From an uncultured Gemmatimonadales bacterium (GTDB lineage Bacteria; Gemmatimonadota; Gemmatimonadetes; Longimicrobiales; Gaopeijiaceae): a DNA stretch of 64,000 bases. A model generated the notes under the pieces. That model searched no databases. It had not been told where the DNA came from and was given only the letters and a program-made list of their open reading frames with translations. Positions 45,701 to 53,437 of this stretch are shown here, piece by piece. The stretch spans positions 1-64,000 of the forward strand of contig CALFPJ010000015.1 of NCBI GenBank assembly GCA_937919655.1. Direction: 5' to 3'. Numbering within the stretch: the stretch's first letter is position 1; the number at the start of each line of letters is the position of its first letter. The position numbers were made by a program, and so were the translations under genes.

Positions 45701-46601
45701 AGAATCCACTTTGACGCCCGTCGTTGGAAAGCCCGACCCCGCGGATCACACCAAAAATGTGATCGCCGTCGCGAACGGCGTCGTCCAAGCGCTTGAGGGC
45801 GACAAGCCCCGCTCCCTCTGCGGGAAGGAGCCCGTCGGCCCCTTTGTGGAACGGCCGCGACTGCCCGGTTGGGCTAAGCGCTTGGAGCGCGGTAAAGCCG
45901 AGATGAATGAAGAGCGGCTCCGCTCTGGCCACGCCTCCCGCGAGCATGAGGTCGGCTTCATGATTCTGAAGCCGGCGGCACGCGATCTCTATCGCGTAAA
46001 GCGATGAAGCACAGGCGGCGTCAAGCGCGAAGGCATCTCCAGAAAGTCCGAACGCGTTGGCGACGACGTGAACCGGGAAGCCCGAAGAGAATCGATTCCG
46101 AGGGTCCGAGTCACGCCCAGCCAGCACAGCCGACGGAGACTGACCGCCAAGCTTGAGCCAGTGATCCTCCACGAAACGTGTGTGCTCGACGGTCGGATAC
46201 GAGAGGTTGCCAACGATCAGGCCTGACCCCGGTGGAGGCACATCGACGCCGGCCTCAGCCAGGGCGACGCTCGTACAGTGGAGCAGCCATTGAACGAGCG
46301 GATCGAGACGCTCGGGGTCATCGATCCGGTCGGCAAAGGCGGTCGGATCGAAAACGGTGTCGAATCCAGTCACATAGCCGCCACGATTGCTGGCTGCGAA
46401 CTCCGAACCTGAAGCAGTGGGCCTCAGCAGCCGGCGCGAGTCGAGACCCCAGGCACCCGCCGGAGCCTCGTCAATGAGCACGCGGCACGCCTTCACGGCG
46501 GCAAACAGTGCTTCCGGGCTTAACGCACCTGGTAGCACACACGCGCGCCCCACGATCGCAATCGGCTCAAAATTATCCATATGTGGCACCGCCTTCGGCA
46601 T
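39786..46601 (-). CDS. Polyunsaturated-fatty-acid synthase subunit, KS-CLF-AT-DH-DH (PfaC/Pfa3-like)
   Basis: The 2271-residue megasynthase subunit has these domains in order. KS (about 10-450) has Cys in DAACASSLYA (near 194) and His in ECHATGTS and KANIGHPVTA. A chain-length-factor-like KS (about 470-860) lacks the active Cys (ALVGASDFSHES). An acyltransferase (about 890-1260) has Ser in GLSSGETN (near 967). An Ala/Pro-rich linker (about 1275-1475) is followed by paired hot-dog dehydratases, with GHFKNDPCMPGTLM near 1767. PfaB-like AT is thus fused into a PfaC-like frame, the layout of myxobacterial Pfa3, but the AGPAT domain found at the C-terminus there is missing. It elongates and isomerises/dehydrates acyl chains with the other subunits. 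It follows the previous gene after 5 bases. Confidence 0.9.
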   Translation of the reverse strand: MPKAVPHMDNFEPIAIVGRACVLPGALSPEALFAAVKACRVLIDEAPAGAWGLDSRRLLRPTASGSEFAASNRGGYVTGFDTVFDPTAFADRIDDPERLDPLVQWLLHCTSVALAEAGVDVPPPGSGLIVGNLSYPTVEHTRFVEDHWLKLGGQSPSAVLAGRDSDPRNRFSSGFPVHVVANAFGLSGDAFALDAACASSLYAIEIACRRLQNHEADLMLAGGVARAEPLFIHLGFTALQALSPTGQSRPFHKGADGLLPAEGAGLVALKRLDDAVRDGDHIFGVIRGVGLSNDGRQSGFLAPSADGQVRAMSNAYAQAGLSPADVGLIECHATGTSRGDTVELESLARVWGDYAKPVVGSLKANIGHPVTASGVASLLKVLSSFEAKTLPPTPCDDPLDVISEYGFRVLSEPEPWETDGPRRAAISNFGFGGNNAHMIVEEWTGAAPIRTQDSGPAAVATPAEPIAICAIGVIAGESVGLTSFVGRLVAAREAQDTRTPEIVLKMAGLGFPPKDLEASLAQQTSILAVVEEALGQIGPVDAASTGVYIGMSVDPQAARHGLRVRLPELLDTQTPTDGWRVANAESAPVLTAAHVIGCMPNIPANRVHSQRDWTAPGFTVASEELSGIDALGLAVRALQAGHISSALVGASDFSHESAHKAAAARVLPEDRQRPGDAAVAMVLMRERDARAQGVQVLATVGVPTSGVVPVGAEGEAVAVQISLTPSAGESEVTARFGHAHAASGLLHVAAGAVTAHLGVTLDRAGAWPAPRRQDGVHSQVAVTSFSGRGASVLLAAPNQTVDSISALMTPVCRFYAAKDRAALAEAVTSDVQMLQGEVRLALVAKTEQELERLRTHSLAELDQGRSPTGPGLYFGEGTVEGEVAFCYTGAAAAYPGAARDLLLAFPGIGHSLAAKFAGTPDLAERLYGADVTSFSPATQLTGSSFVCQAHTEFTRGVLGIQPQVAMGLSSGETNSLLAFGVWSDLDAMLEDIEGSEMYANQLTGACHAAAQYWGLPEGEDPNWVCWRIAAPLAEIEAAMDGESRVYITVIHHYEDVVIGGDAEACGRVVDAVGRRRAISLGLDMVVHCAPLEPFAKHWNDIHTRETRSVPEIRFYTNAGNRAYVPTREAAADAITQQALEPIDLPKTVEQAYADGVRVFIEHGPRALLTSAIGRTLEGRPHIVVAVDPHEGAGLEPLARSVAALWTAGIPMDLTQYADRMAGLRVGALGAAVVSGPMLRLRTHSPDIVWPQGTTLTSTTAVSMESNAPSSAQQAMSPPPSGGLGYDLSGLFASNGSTARPVSSAAGSGTATPAGAPVGAPASAPAIAATGAPSGPAVAMPAPGQGSADAHPAMALLNSVAQTHMDFLRRQKELHDQFLSVTLGNAAAGSYTAPTLAPSTHVHPGSGTMVGAGSAHVGAEVVPAAGGGAISAHVAAPSVGTPAFGTDSVPAPAVATPAVAATAVDPLAVVNPALIVPVAAPQGPTFLTREQLEIHAGGKISEIFGALFEQQDGYARQVRMPEPPLLLADRAILIEGEPGSMAKGRVVTETDVRADEWYLHAGRMAPGAVIESGQADLLLISWLGADFLNKGDRVYRLLGCDLTFHGDLPAAGDTLRYDIHVDGHAKTGDVRLFFFHYDCHIGDRLLITVRNGQAGFFTEEELATSGGVLWDAAEDEPKADARLDPAPCLTKKRNFSAEDVQHFVNGDAYRCFGEGFEMAACHTRTPSIGSGRLQLLDAVPEFDPTGGPWGRGYLRAVADVPVDTWFYDGHFKNDPCMPGTLMADAATQALSFAMAAMGFSIYRDGWRFEPMPGEMARFLCRGQVVPDGPHSLEYEVFIEEVIDGDVPEVYAALLCKSDGFKVFGCRRFGMRLVPDYPLTTRRELLAGAEPARLVGPAGSDVRGDYEALLACAWGKPSDAFGEMFTKYDGPLSCPRLPGPPYHFVSSIVSVDVPPGSAQAGVMASNFDVDPEAWYFDEGQGEMPFAVLLEALLQPCGWFASYLNFFVETPGDVAFRNLDGDDCVLSRPVHPGTGTLRMTTQLTHHVEAAGTSIVFFKVTCESDEGPVMHLTTSFGFFSPEILKDQRGLATTDEMRARRDEVSPTAALPLEDGGGVLAHLPGMDGPKMRMLDAVTGFWPDAGKDGLGRIRTTQAIRPDAWYFQAHFFGDPVQPGSLGLEGLMQSARALMSLKGWLDDLVDPVFDQPVIGIPVSWRYRGQVVPLRENIVTEVEAVSVDIVPGESVTLMVYGTQWVDGLRIYEMPSFAVRARARGT

Positions 46602-46606
46602 CCGGC

Positions 46607-49600
46607 TTACGCGCCTTGGATGTCGAACGCCACCTCTCGAAGCTCGGCGACTAGGTCGCCCTCTTCCGTTGCCAGGACGAAGTCGAAGAGCGTGCCTGTG
46701 GTGGTCCGCGTCGCTCGGAACGCTGAGCGCAGCCTCTCGGGAAGCGTTTCCAAGTTATGAATCACCATGGATCCGACCCCGACGACCTTTTGCACCGCAC
46801 CCACCTTCTGATGCGTCCATAGCGCCCCGAGCTGAAGCAGGCCATCCAACGCAGCCGGATCGAAGCCGAAGACGGAGCCCCGCGAGGGCCACCCAAGGCG
46901 GGCAGCATTCCTGAGAAGAGCCATGCCGCCCTCTTCAGAGACACCCTCTAGGTGGAGGATCGACTGGAAATCCGAGACCCTACTCAGGACCGTTTCGTAG
47001 ACTGAGCGCACGTCGAAAGCCCACGGTTCAAGACCCCCAGACGGCACCGAAGGCGGCGGGGCCGCCCCGATCATCGAATAACGGATCTGCGTTTCGTGAT
47101 GGATGTTGCCGTCAGCGTCGCGGAAAACCAGTTGATACCCGGGCGTGTCTAGCCCCACCGGAATCACATCCACAAAGTGCTTCTGATCCGAATCATCTTG
47201 TGCGCCCTCTCCGACCAGGCCGCGGAACTTGGACACGACAAGATTCTCCAAATACGTCCGCATCGAACGAACCGGCTTGAGCGCGTGGCCAATGCGAAGC
47301 GCCAGATCGGCAACGATCGCAGGTGCCACGCCGCTTCGGCCGCCGGGCGCATCCGAACCATAGGCTCCGGCTTTCGTGGTGAACGTCAGTCGGTGAGTGG
47401 TGCTGGGGAAGGAAGGCGAAGCCAACACCACGCGCTCTACGCCTTCACCGTCACGCTCCAACTCGTCGACGAAGAACTGCGCGCCAGCCTCGAGGCCCAA
47501 AAGGGCAACGCCCTGCTTGGCGAAGTGTGCGGCCAATCCCGCATCTACCATTCCACCGGCCCACGGCCCCCAATTGTAGGAACGGACCTTACAACTGTCC
47601 CCTCTGCGGTACGCCTCGGCAGCAGCCACCTTATTGAGCACCTCGTTGGCCGCAGCGTAAGCAGCCTGGCCCGCATTCCCGGTCCGCGCCGCAATTGAAG
47701 AGAAGAGGGCGATGAGTCGGATCGGGTCGTCTTTCGTGGCTTCCAGAAGCGCCGACAACCCCAAGACCTTCGGACCAAAGACGTCGGCTACACGGTCTGA
47801 GGTGAGCTCGGCAATAGCCTTGTCTCGCAACACCCCCGCGCCATGGACGATACCTGCAATCGGGCCCCACTTCTCACGCACGTGGTCGAGCGCAGCGCTC
47901 ACCTGACCCGCATCGCCCACGTCCGCGCTGATGTAGAGGGCTTCGATTCCGCGTGCATCCAATTCGGCCAACGAGAACCGAACGGCAGCACTGGCCGCGA
48001 GCGTGTGGGCCTCTTTTTGAATCGTGGCCAATTCGACAGCCTCACCACGCTCCCGCGCCGCAGCTGCCAATGCGCCCGTCAACTGGACCGGATCCGAGGT
48101 CAACGGGACCCCAGCAGGCCATTCACCCAACGTCGAGCGTCCGAGTAGCGCCAGACGCACGCCCCACTCCTCCGCCAGCTTCGCAGCACAGGTTGCAGTC
48201 ACTCCCCGTGCGCCGCCGGACACGACCACAACCGAGCCTCGCCCAAGGGCGGGACCCACAGTCGCGTCTCCTACCAGGGCCTCCAAGCGTAGGACGTTCC
48301 GCATGCCATCTGCGGCGATCCCGACCTCGATCGCGGGGCCACCCAAAAACAGCTCGTTGACGATTTCCTCCGCCGCAGTTTCCGGATTCGCGACATCGAT
48401 GGCCTTCAAGGAAGCCCCAGGCCACTCCCTGGCAGCGGTCTTCACGATTCCGGCCACTCCGGAAGTCCACGCGTGGGCCCCTGGGTCGGAGGAGAGTCCA
48501 AAGTCGCCACCCGTCGACTGGATCGTCACAAAAAGTCGTTCTGTAGGATCCGGGTGCTGCGCCACGACACGAGCGACCTCAACGACTCCGCAATGGAAGT
48601 CTATGGAGGTGTCGGGTCCCGGTTGGGTTGCGGTCAGGGCCGCCAGTGAAATCACAGCCGAATCAGATGCGTTGACTTTGCCAACCTTGGCGGTGACGCC
48701 TCGGGCACGCAGCCCTTTGGCGATCGCCGCCGCGAGCTTCGGATGTTCGTTCGTGACCTTCACCCTGACGCCTCGCGTCAATGCGCCGAGCCCAAAGTCT
48801 GGACGTGGCTCTGGAACGATCCGAGGAGCGTACGCAGATACATCGACATCAGCAGGCGTGGACGCGAGAGCCACCGATGGTACCGGGTGCGCCGGAACGT
48901 CCGACTTCGGCGCGGGATTGTCGGCCTGAACCAGAACGATCAGCTCAGCTTCGACAGGGTCACGCAGCTTGTTCGCAACGTCACGCAACGTCCGAAGACT
49001 CGAGAGATCCGACGGAGATATTTCCGGCATTCCCGGCATACGCGACTGGAGCTCAGACAGAATCTCAACCTGCTTTATGGAATCAATACCGAGCCCTGCT
49101 TCCATCTCCATGTCGAGATCCAGCATCTCGATCGGATACCCGGTCTTTTCTGCCACGACAGCCAATGCCAACGCGGTCGTGTCTATAGGTTCGTCCGCGG
49201 CGGGCGGCGCAGCAACGTCGGACGCCGGCGGCGAGGCCACTACTGTCGACGAGACGCTGGCAGTAGCGGAAGGGGCTGCCGACAATTTATTCGCTACGTC
49301 ACGCAACGTCCGGAGGCCCGCGAGTTCAGAGGGCGCGATCTCCGGCATTCCCGGCATGCGGGACTGCAGCTCGGAAAGGATCTCGACCTGCTTGATGGAG
49401 TCAATGCCAAGTCCTGCTTCCATCTCCATGTCGAGGTCCAACATCTCGACTGGATAGCCCGTCTTCTCCGCGACCACCGCTAAGGCCAAGGCTGTCGTAT
49501 CGATGGGCGCTACTGGCGCCGCAGCGTGACTCACCGCCAACGTCGCCGGCGCAACCGGCACAGCAGCCAGCTTATTCGCAACGTCCCGCAAGGTTCGCAT

Positions 49601-52600
49601 ACTGGCCAGGTCCGAGGGCAAGATCTCCGGCATTCCCGGCATACGCGACTGCAACTCGGACAGGATCTCTACCTGCTTGATGGAGTCGATCCCGAGCCCC
49701 GCCTCCATTTCCATATCCAGGTCGAGCATCTCCACCGGATAACCCGTCTTTTCGGCCACCACAGCCAAAGCCAATGCTGTCGTGTCTATGGGCGCGGGGG
49801 TTGCTGCAGCCGGAGTCGGCGCAGCAGCGACGTCCGCAGCCGCAACGGCGATCTCGGGCGGCGCAGCAGCGGCCTGCATGACGGGAGCGGCGGCCAGTTT
49901 GTTTGCCACATCGCGCAAGGTGCGCAGAGTGGCGAGTTCCGAAGGAGCAATCTCGGGCATGCCCGGCATACGTGACTGCAGTTCCGACAGGATCTCTACC
50001 TGCTTGATCGAGTCGATGCCAAGCCCTGCCTCCATCTCCATGTCGAGGTCTAACATGTCGACAGGATACCCCGTCTTTTCCGCCACTACGGCCAAGGCCA
50101 AGGCGGTGGTGTCGACGGGCTGAGCCGCAGCGGCTGGCTCGGCAGGGGCCGGCGGCGGCGCAACAACGACCGCTGGAGGAGCAACGGCCTCGGCGGCACG
50201 CAGCTGGACTGGCGCGACCGCGGGCACTGCGGGCACAACGATCGGCTGCGTGAACACAGCTGGAGTCGGCACGTTCGGATACGCTACCTGGACCTGCGCG
50301 GCCGCGGGCAACCCCGGCGAGTGCGGCAGCCCAGCGATGGCGCTGGCCGCCATGTCCAGGAATCGCTGATGGCTGTCCGCCATGAGGGTCTGGAAATGTT
50401 GGTGGGCTTCGATCGTGCGCAATTGCAACTGAGCGAGGTCCGACGAAAACACCGCAGGGGAGGCCGCCGCAGGTAAAGCCATGGGGGCGGGGGACGGCGC
50501 TGCGACCGCAGGCACCTGGGCCGTGACGGGCGCACCCAGAGCGGCCGCAACCGGAGGCGCCTGCACCGGCCGCTCCACTACTTCTGGGTTGGGGGCCGGA
50601 AGGCCCGCATTACCGTTCTCGGGCGGATATGGCTTCTCGTGGTTCGATCCACTGATCATGATTTGGTGCGCCTTCTTTTCCGGAGGCGCTTCGGGGAGCC
50701 GATACCCGTCGGCCAGGTCGGCGAGAGACATCTCGACACCCGCCGCGGCCAGCTTCCCAAGTCCTCGCCAAAGACCACGCAGGCCCGGGGCCCGCTTGTC
50801 GTCCAGGCTGACCGCTACGTGCGTTCCCTTATCCAAGCACCGTCCGACGAGCTTGGTGAGTACACCGCCCGGGCCAACCTCCACGAAATGGGTCACGCCG
50901 GCGGCGTGCATCCCCTGGATCATCTCCCGGAACCGCACGCGCGAAGCGAGTTGATCCGCAAGGAGTCGACGAGCCTCGTCGGCTTTCTTCGGGTATGTAC
51001 CCGCGGTGGTATTCGCGTAAACCTCGACACCCTCGTCGCTCCATTCCACAGATGCGAGGAAGTCGTGGAACGGTTCACAACTCCCCGCGACGATGCTCGA
51101 ATGAAAAGCCGAAGCGACCGGGAGACGCACCGACGTGATGCCCTCACCCTTCAAGAGCTGCCTGAAGTCTTCGATCGCCTTCTCGGAGCCGGCGAGGACC
51201 ACTTCGGTCGGCGAGTTGTCGTTCGCCACGACCACGCCAGTGTCTTCCGCGATCAGGGCTGCAACGGCCTCTGCGCTCGCGGACGCGGCGAGCATAGCCC
51301 CCGCCTCATTGGCCGCTGCCTCTGCCATCAACTCACCACGCCTGCGCGCGATCGACAGCAAGTGAAGCGGATCCAGACGACCCGCTGCGGCCAATGCGGT
51401 CACTTCCCCAAAGCTGTGCCCGGCCACGACGTCGGGGGTAACACCCAGCTTCTCGAGCAAGCTCATGTAGCCGAGGCTGACCGCGGCAATAGCCGGTTGA
51501 GCCGTCGCCATCTCTGTGAGGGTGCGAAGTTGGGCCGCCCGCTCCTCATCTGAGAACGCCGGCGGCGGAAATACAGCCCGATGAAGCGGATTGTCCGCGA
51601 ACAACTCTAGATCCGCAGCGCCGTCCCAGACCGCTCGCGCAGACTCGAACGTCATCGCCGCCGCACCGCCCATTCCTACGTACTGACTGCCTTGCCCTGG
51701 GAAAAGGAAGGCCAAGCGTCCTTTGTCGACCTTCCCGAAGCCGAAGATCACATCTGGGTCACGCTGCACGGCGCCCGACCCTGCCTTAAGCGTTTGGGCC
51801 GCGCCCTCAATTTTCGCCGCCAACTCCTCGAGGCTGGAGGCGACAATCGCCACGCGTGCCTCCGCGCCAGACTCGAACGCGCTCAGCGACTCGTGGGCGA
51901 TCAACCCGAGAGGACGACCGGCTTCGATGGACGTCCCGACCTGCAGCAAGGCGTCGCCAAGCGCGTCTCTGGTCGGAGCAGACAGAAGCACGAGTTCGTC
52001 TGGCCACGCCCTGAGGCGCTCCGCCCTCCGCCCCGGCCCCGTGTACTCTTCAACGGCCACGTGGAAGTTGCTGCCGCCAAATCCGAAGGAGCTCACCGAT
52101 CCGCGTCTCGGGTGGTCGCTTCCTCGGATCCAGGGGCGGGCCTGCGTGTTGATATAGAGTGGGCCACCTTCAATCCCGAGCTCGGGATTGGGCCGAGAGA
52201 CCTTCAGCGTGGGCGGCAGAATCTTGTGATGCAGGCCTAAGGCCACCTTGATGAGACCTGCGGCGCCAGCCGCGGCCTTCGTGTGGCCAATCTGCGACTT
52301 CACGGAACCCAGCGCACACCAAGCCTTCCCTTCAGGATTCGAGGGCGCAAATACCGACATCAGCCCTGCCACTTCCGCGACGTCACCCGCCTTGGTCGCG
52401 GTCCCGTGACCCTCTACGAGTTCAACGGTCTCTGGGCCGTACCCGGCCTTCCCGTACGCGCGCATGAGCGCATTGGCCTGGCCTTCAGGGCGGGGAGCAT
52501 AAACGCTCGAAGCCTGCCCGTCCGACGAAGCGCCAAGTCCTTTGATGACGGCATAGATGGGATCACCGTCCCGTTCCGCATCCTCAAGACGCCGCAGCGC

Positions 52601-53428
52601 CACCATGCCGACGCCCTCACCGATGAGCGTGCCGTCAGCGTCCTCCGAGAACGGCCGGCAGTCCCCGGTAGGCGAAAAGGCGGGCGTCTTCGAGAAACAC
52701 ATATACATAAGGATGTCGTTGAGCGCGTCGACTCCCCCCGCGACCACCATGTCGCTGTCGCCAAGGTAGAGCTCCGCCAGACCGGCCTGGAGCGCCGATA
52801 GCGAACTCGCGCACGCCGCGTCGGTCACGAAGTTCGATCCACCAAGATCAAGACGATTCGCGATTCGTCCGGCCACCACGTTGCCCAGCAACCCAGGGAA
52901 GGAACTCTCCTGCCAGGGCTGATAATGATCGCCGATCCGCTTCACGATCTCGATCACCTTACTCTCTGGGAGCCCCCCGTCACGAAGGGCCTTTCGCCAG
53001 ATCGGGTGTTGCAGGCGCGACCCCATCTGCACCACAAGCTCCGTAGCCGATGCGACGCCTAGAATCACACTCACCCGACTCCGATCAACCTCACCCTCAC
53101 GGAAACGCCAGGCGTCTTTGAGAATCCGCTTGGCAGCCATCAGTGCGACCAACTGGGCTGTGTCCGTTGCAGGAATCGCCTTGGGCGGGATTCCAAACTC
53201 CATCGGATCGAAGGAAATCGGCTTAAGAAAGCCTCCCCGCTTCGCGTACGTCATATCCGGGACGGTGGGATCCGCATCGTAGTAGTCGTCCACCAACCAG
53301 TGGCTCGGTGGCACCTCGGTGATCCGATCGGTCGCGGATATGATATCACGCCAGAATTCGAGCACATCGGAGCTCCCTGCGAACTGGGAGCTAACTCCGA
53401 TGATTGCGATGGGAGGAGATTTAGCCAT
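46607..53428 (-). CDS. Polyunsaturated-fatty-acid synthase subunit, KS-MAT-ACP(x4)-KR-DH (PfaA/Pfa2-like)
   Basis: The 2273-residue subunit has these domains in order. KS (about 1-450) has Cys in DAACASSLSA (near 205), GHGTATKAGD and SQIGHTKAAA. Malonyl/acyl transferase (about 570-870) has FPGQGSQY and GHSFGE near 669. An Ala/Pro linker is followed by four almost identical ACP domains (about 1103-1488), each with the phosphopantetheine-bearing GLGIDSIKQVEI. KR (about 1720-1960) has VVSGGARGVT and LFSSIAARTGNAGQAAYAAAN. A C-terminal dehydratase-like domain (about 2080-2273) completes it. This is the PfaA/Pfa2 plan of iterative polyunsaturated fatty acid synthases. Product chain length and unsaturation cannot be deduced from sequence by eye. 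Confidence 0.93.
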   Translation of the reverse strand: MAKSPPIAIIGVSSQFAGSSDVLEFWRDIISATDRITEVPPSHWLVDDYYDADPTVPDMTYAKRGGFLKPISFDPMEFGIPPKAIPATDTAQLVALMAAKRILKDAWRFREGEVDRSRVSVILGVASATELVVQMGSRLQHPIWRKALRDGGLPESKVIEIVKRIGDHYQPWQESSFPGLLGNVVAGRIANRLDLGGSNFVTDAACASSLSALQAGLAELYLGDSDMVVAGGVDALNDILMYMCFSKTPAFSPTGDCRPFSEDADGTLIGEGVGMVALRRLEDAERDGDPIYAVIKGLGASSDGQASSVYAPRPEGQANALMRAYGKAGYGPETVELVEGHGTATKAGDVAEVAGLMSVFAPSNPEGKAWCALGSVKSQIGHTKAAAGAAGLIKVALGLHHKILPPTLKVSRPNPELGIEGGPLYINTQARPWIRGSDHPRRGSVSSFGFGGSNFHVAVEEYTGPGRRAERLRAWPDELVLLSAPTRDALGDALLQVGTSIEAGRPLGLIAHESLSAFESGAEARVAIVASSLEELAAKIEGAAQTLKAGSGAVQRDPDVIFGFGKVDKGRLAFLFPGQGSQYVGMGGAAAMTFESARAVWDGAADLELFADNPLHRAVFPPPAFSDEERAAQLRTLTEMATAQPAIAAVSLGYMSLLEKLGVTPDVVAGHSFGEVTALAAAGRLDPLHLLSIARRRGELMAEAAANEAGAMLAASASAEAVAALIAEDTGVVVANDNSPTEVVLAGSEKAIEDFRQLLKGEGITSVRLPVASAFHSSIVAGSCEPFHDFLASVEWSDEGVEVYANTTAGTYPKKADEARRLLADQLASRVRFREMIQGMHAAGVTHFVEVGPGGVLTKLVGRCLDKGTHVAVSLDDKRAPGLRGLWRGLGKLAAAGVEMSLADLADGYRLPEAPPEKKAHQIMISGSNHEKPYPPENGNAGLPAPNPEVVERPVQAPPVAAALGAPVTAQVPAVAAPSPAPMALPAAASPAVFSSDLAQLQLRTIEAHQHFQTLMADSHQRFLDMAASAIAGLPHSPGLPAAAQVQVAYPNVPTPAVFTQPIVVPAVPAVAPVQLRAAEAVAPPAVVVAPPPAPAEPAAAAQPVDTTALALAVVAEKTGYPVDMLDLDMEMEAGLGIDSIKQVEILSELQSRMPGMPEIAPSELATLRTLRDVANKLAAAPVMQAAAAPPEIAVAAADVAAAPTPAAATPAPIDTTALALAVVAEKTGYPVEMLDLDMEMEAGLGIDSIKQVEILSELQSRMPGMPEILPSDLASMRTLRDVANKLAAVPVAPATLAVSHAAAPVAPIDTTALALAVVAEKTGYPVEMLDLDMEMEAGLGIDSIKQVEILSELQSRMPGMPEIAPSELAGLRTLRDVANKLSAAPSATASVSSTVVASPPASDVAAPPAADEPIDTTALALAVVAEKTGYPIEMLDLDMEMEAGLGIDSIKQVEILSELQSRMPGMPEISPSDLSSLRTLRDVANKLRDPVEAELIVLVQADNPAPKSDVPAHPVPSVALASTPADVDVSAYAPRIVPEPRPDFGLGALTRGVRVKVTNEHPKLAAAIAKGLRARGVTAKVGKVNASDSAVISLAALTATQPGPDTSIDFHCGVVEVARVVAQHPDPTERLFVTIQSTGGDFGLSSDPGAHAWTSGVAGIVKTAAREWPGASLKAIDVANPETAAEEIVNELFLGGPAIEVGIAADGMRNVLRLEALVGDATVGPALGRGSVVVVSGGARGVTATCAAKLAEEWGVRLALLGRSTLGEWPAGVPLTSDPVQLTGALAAAARERGEAVELATIQKEAHTLAASAAVRFSLAELDARGIEALYISADVGDAGQVSAALDHVREKWGPIAGIVHGAGVLRDKAIAELTSDRVADVFGPKVLGLSALLEATKDDPIRLIALFSSIAARTGNAGQAAYAAANEVLNKVAAAEAYRRGDSCKVRSYNWGPWAGGMVDAGLAAHFAKQGVALLGLEAGAQFFVDELERDGEGVERVVLASPSFPSTTHRLTFTTKAGAYGSDAPGGRSGVAPAIVADLALRIGHALKPVRSMRTYLENLVVSKFRGLVGEGAQDDSDQKHFVDVIPVGLDTPGYQLVFRDADGNIHHETQIRYSMIGAAPPPSVPSGGLEPWAFDVRSVYETVLSRVSDFQSILHLEGVSEEGGMALLRNAARLGWPSRGSVFGFDPAALDGLLQLGALWTHQKVGAVQKVVGVGSMVIHNLETLPERLRSAFRATRTTTGTLFDFVLATEEGDLVAELREVAFDIQGA
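48960..50125 (-). repeat. Four tandem ACP-coding repeats
   Basis: Four copies of a roughly 220-base ACP module, spaced about 290-330 bases by Ala/Pro linkers. The GIDSIK codons fall near 49095, 49410, 49700 and 50020. The protein modules differ at only a few residues, while the DNA differs mostly at third positions. Confidence 0.85.
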
Positions 53429-53437
53429 CTATCGATC

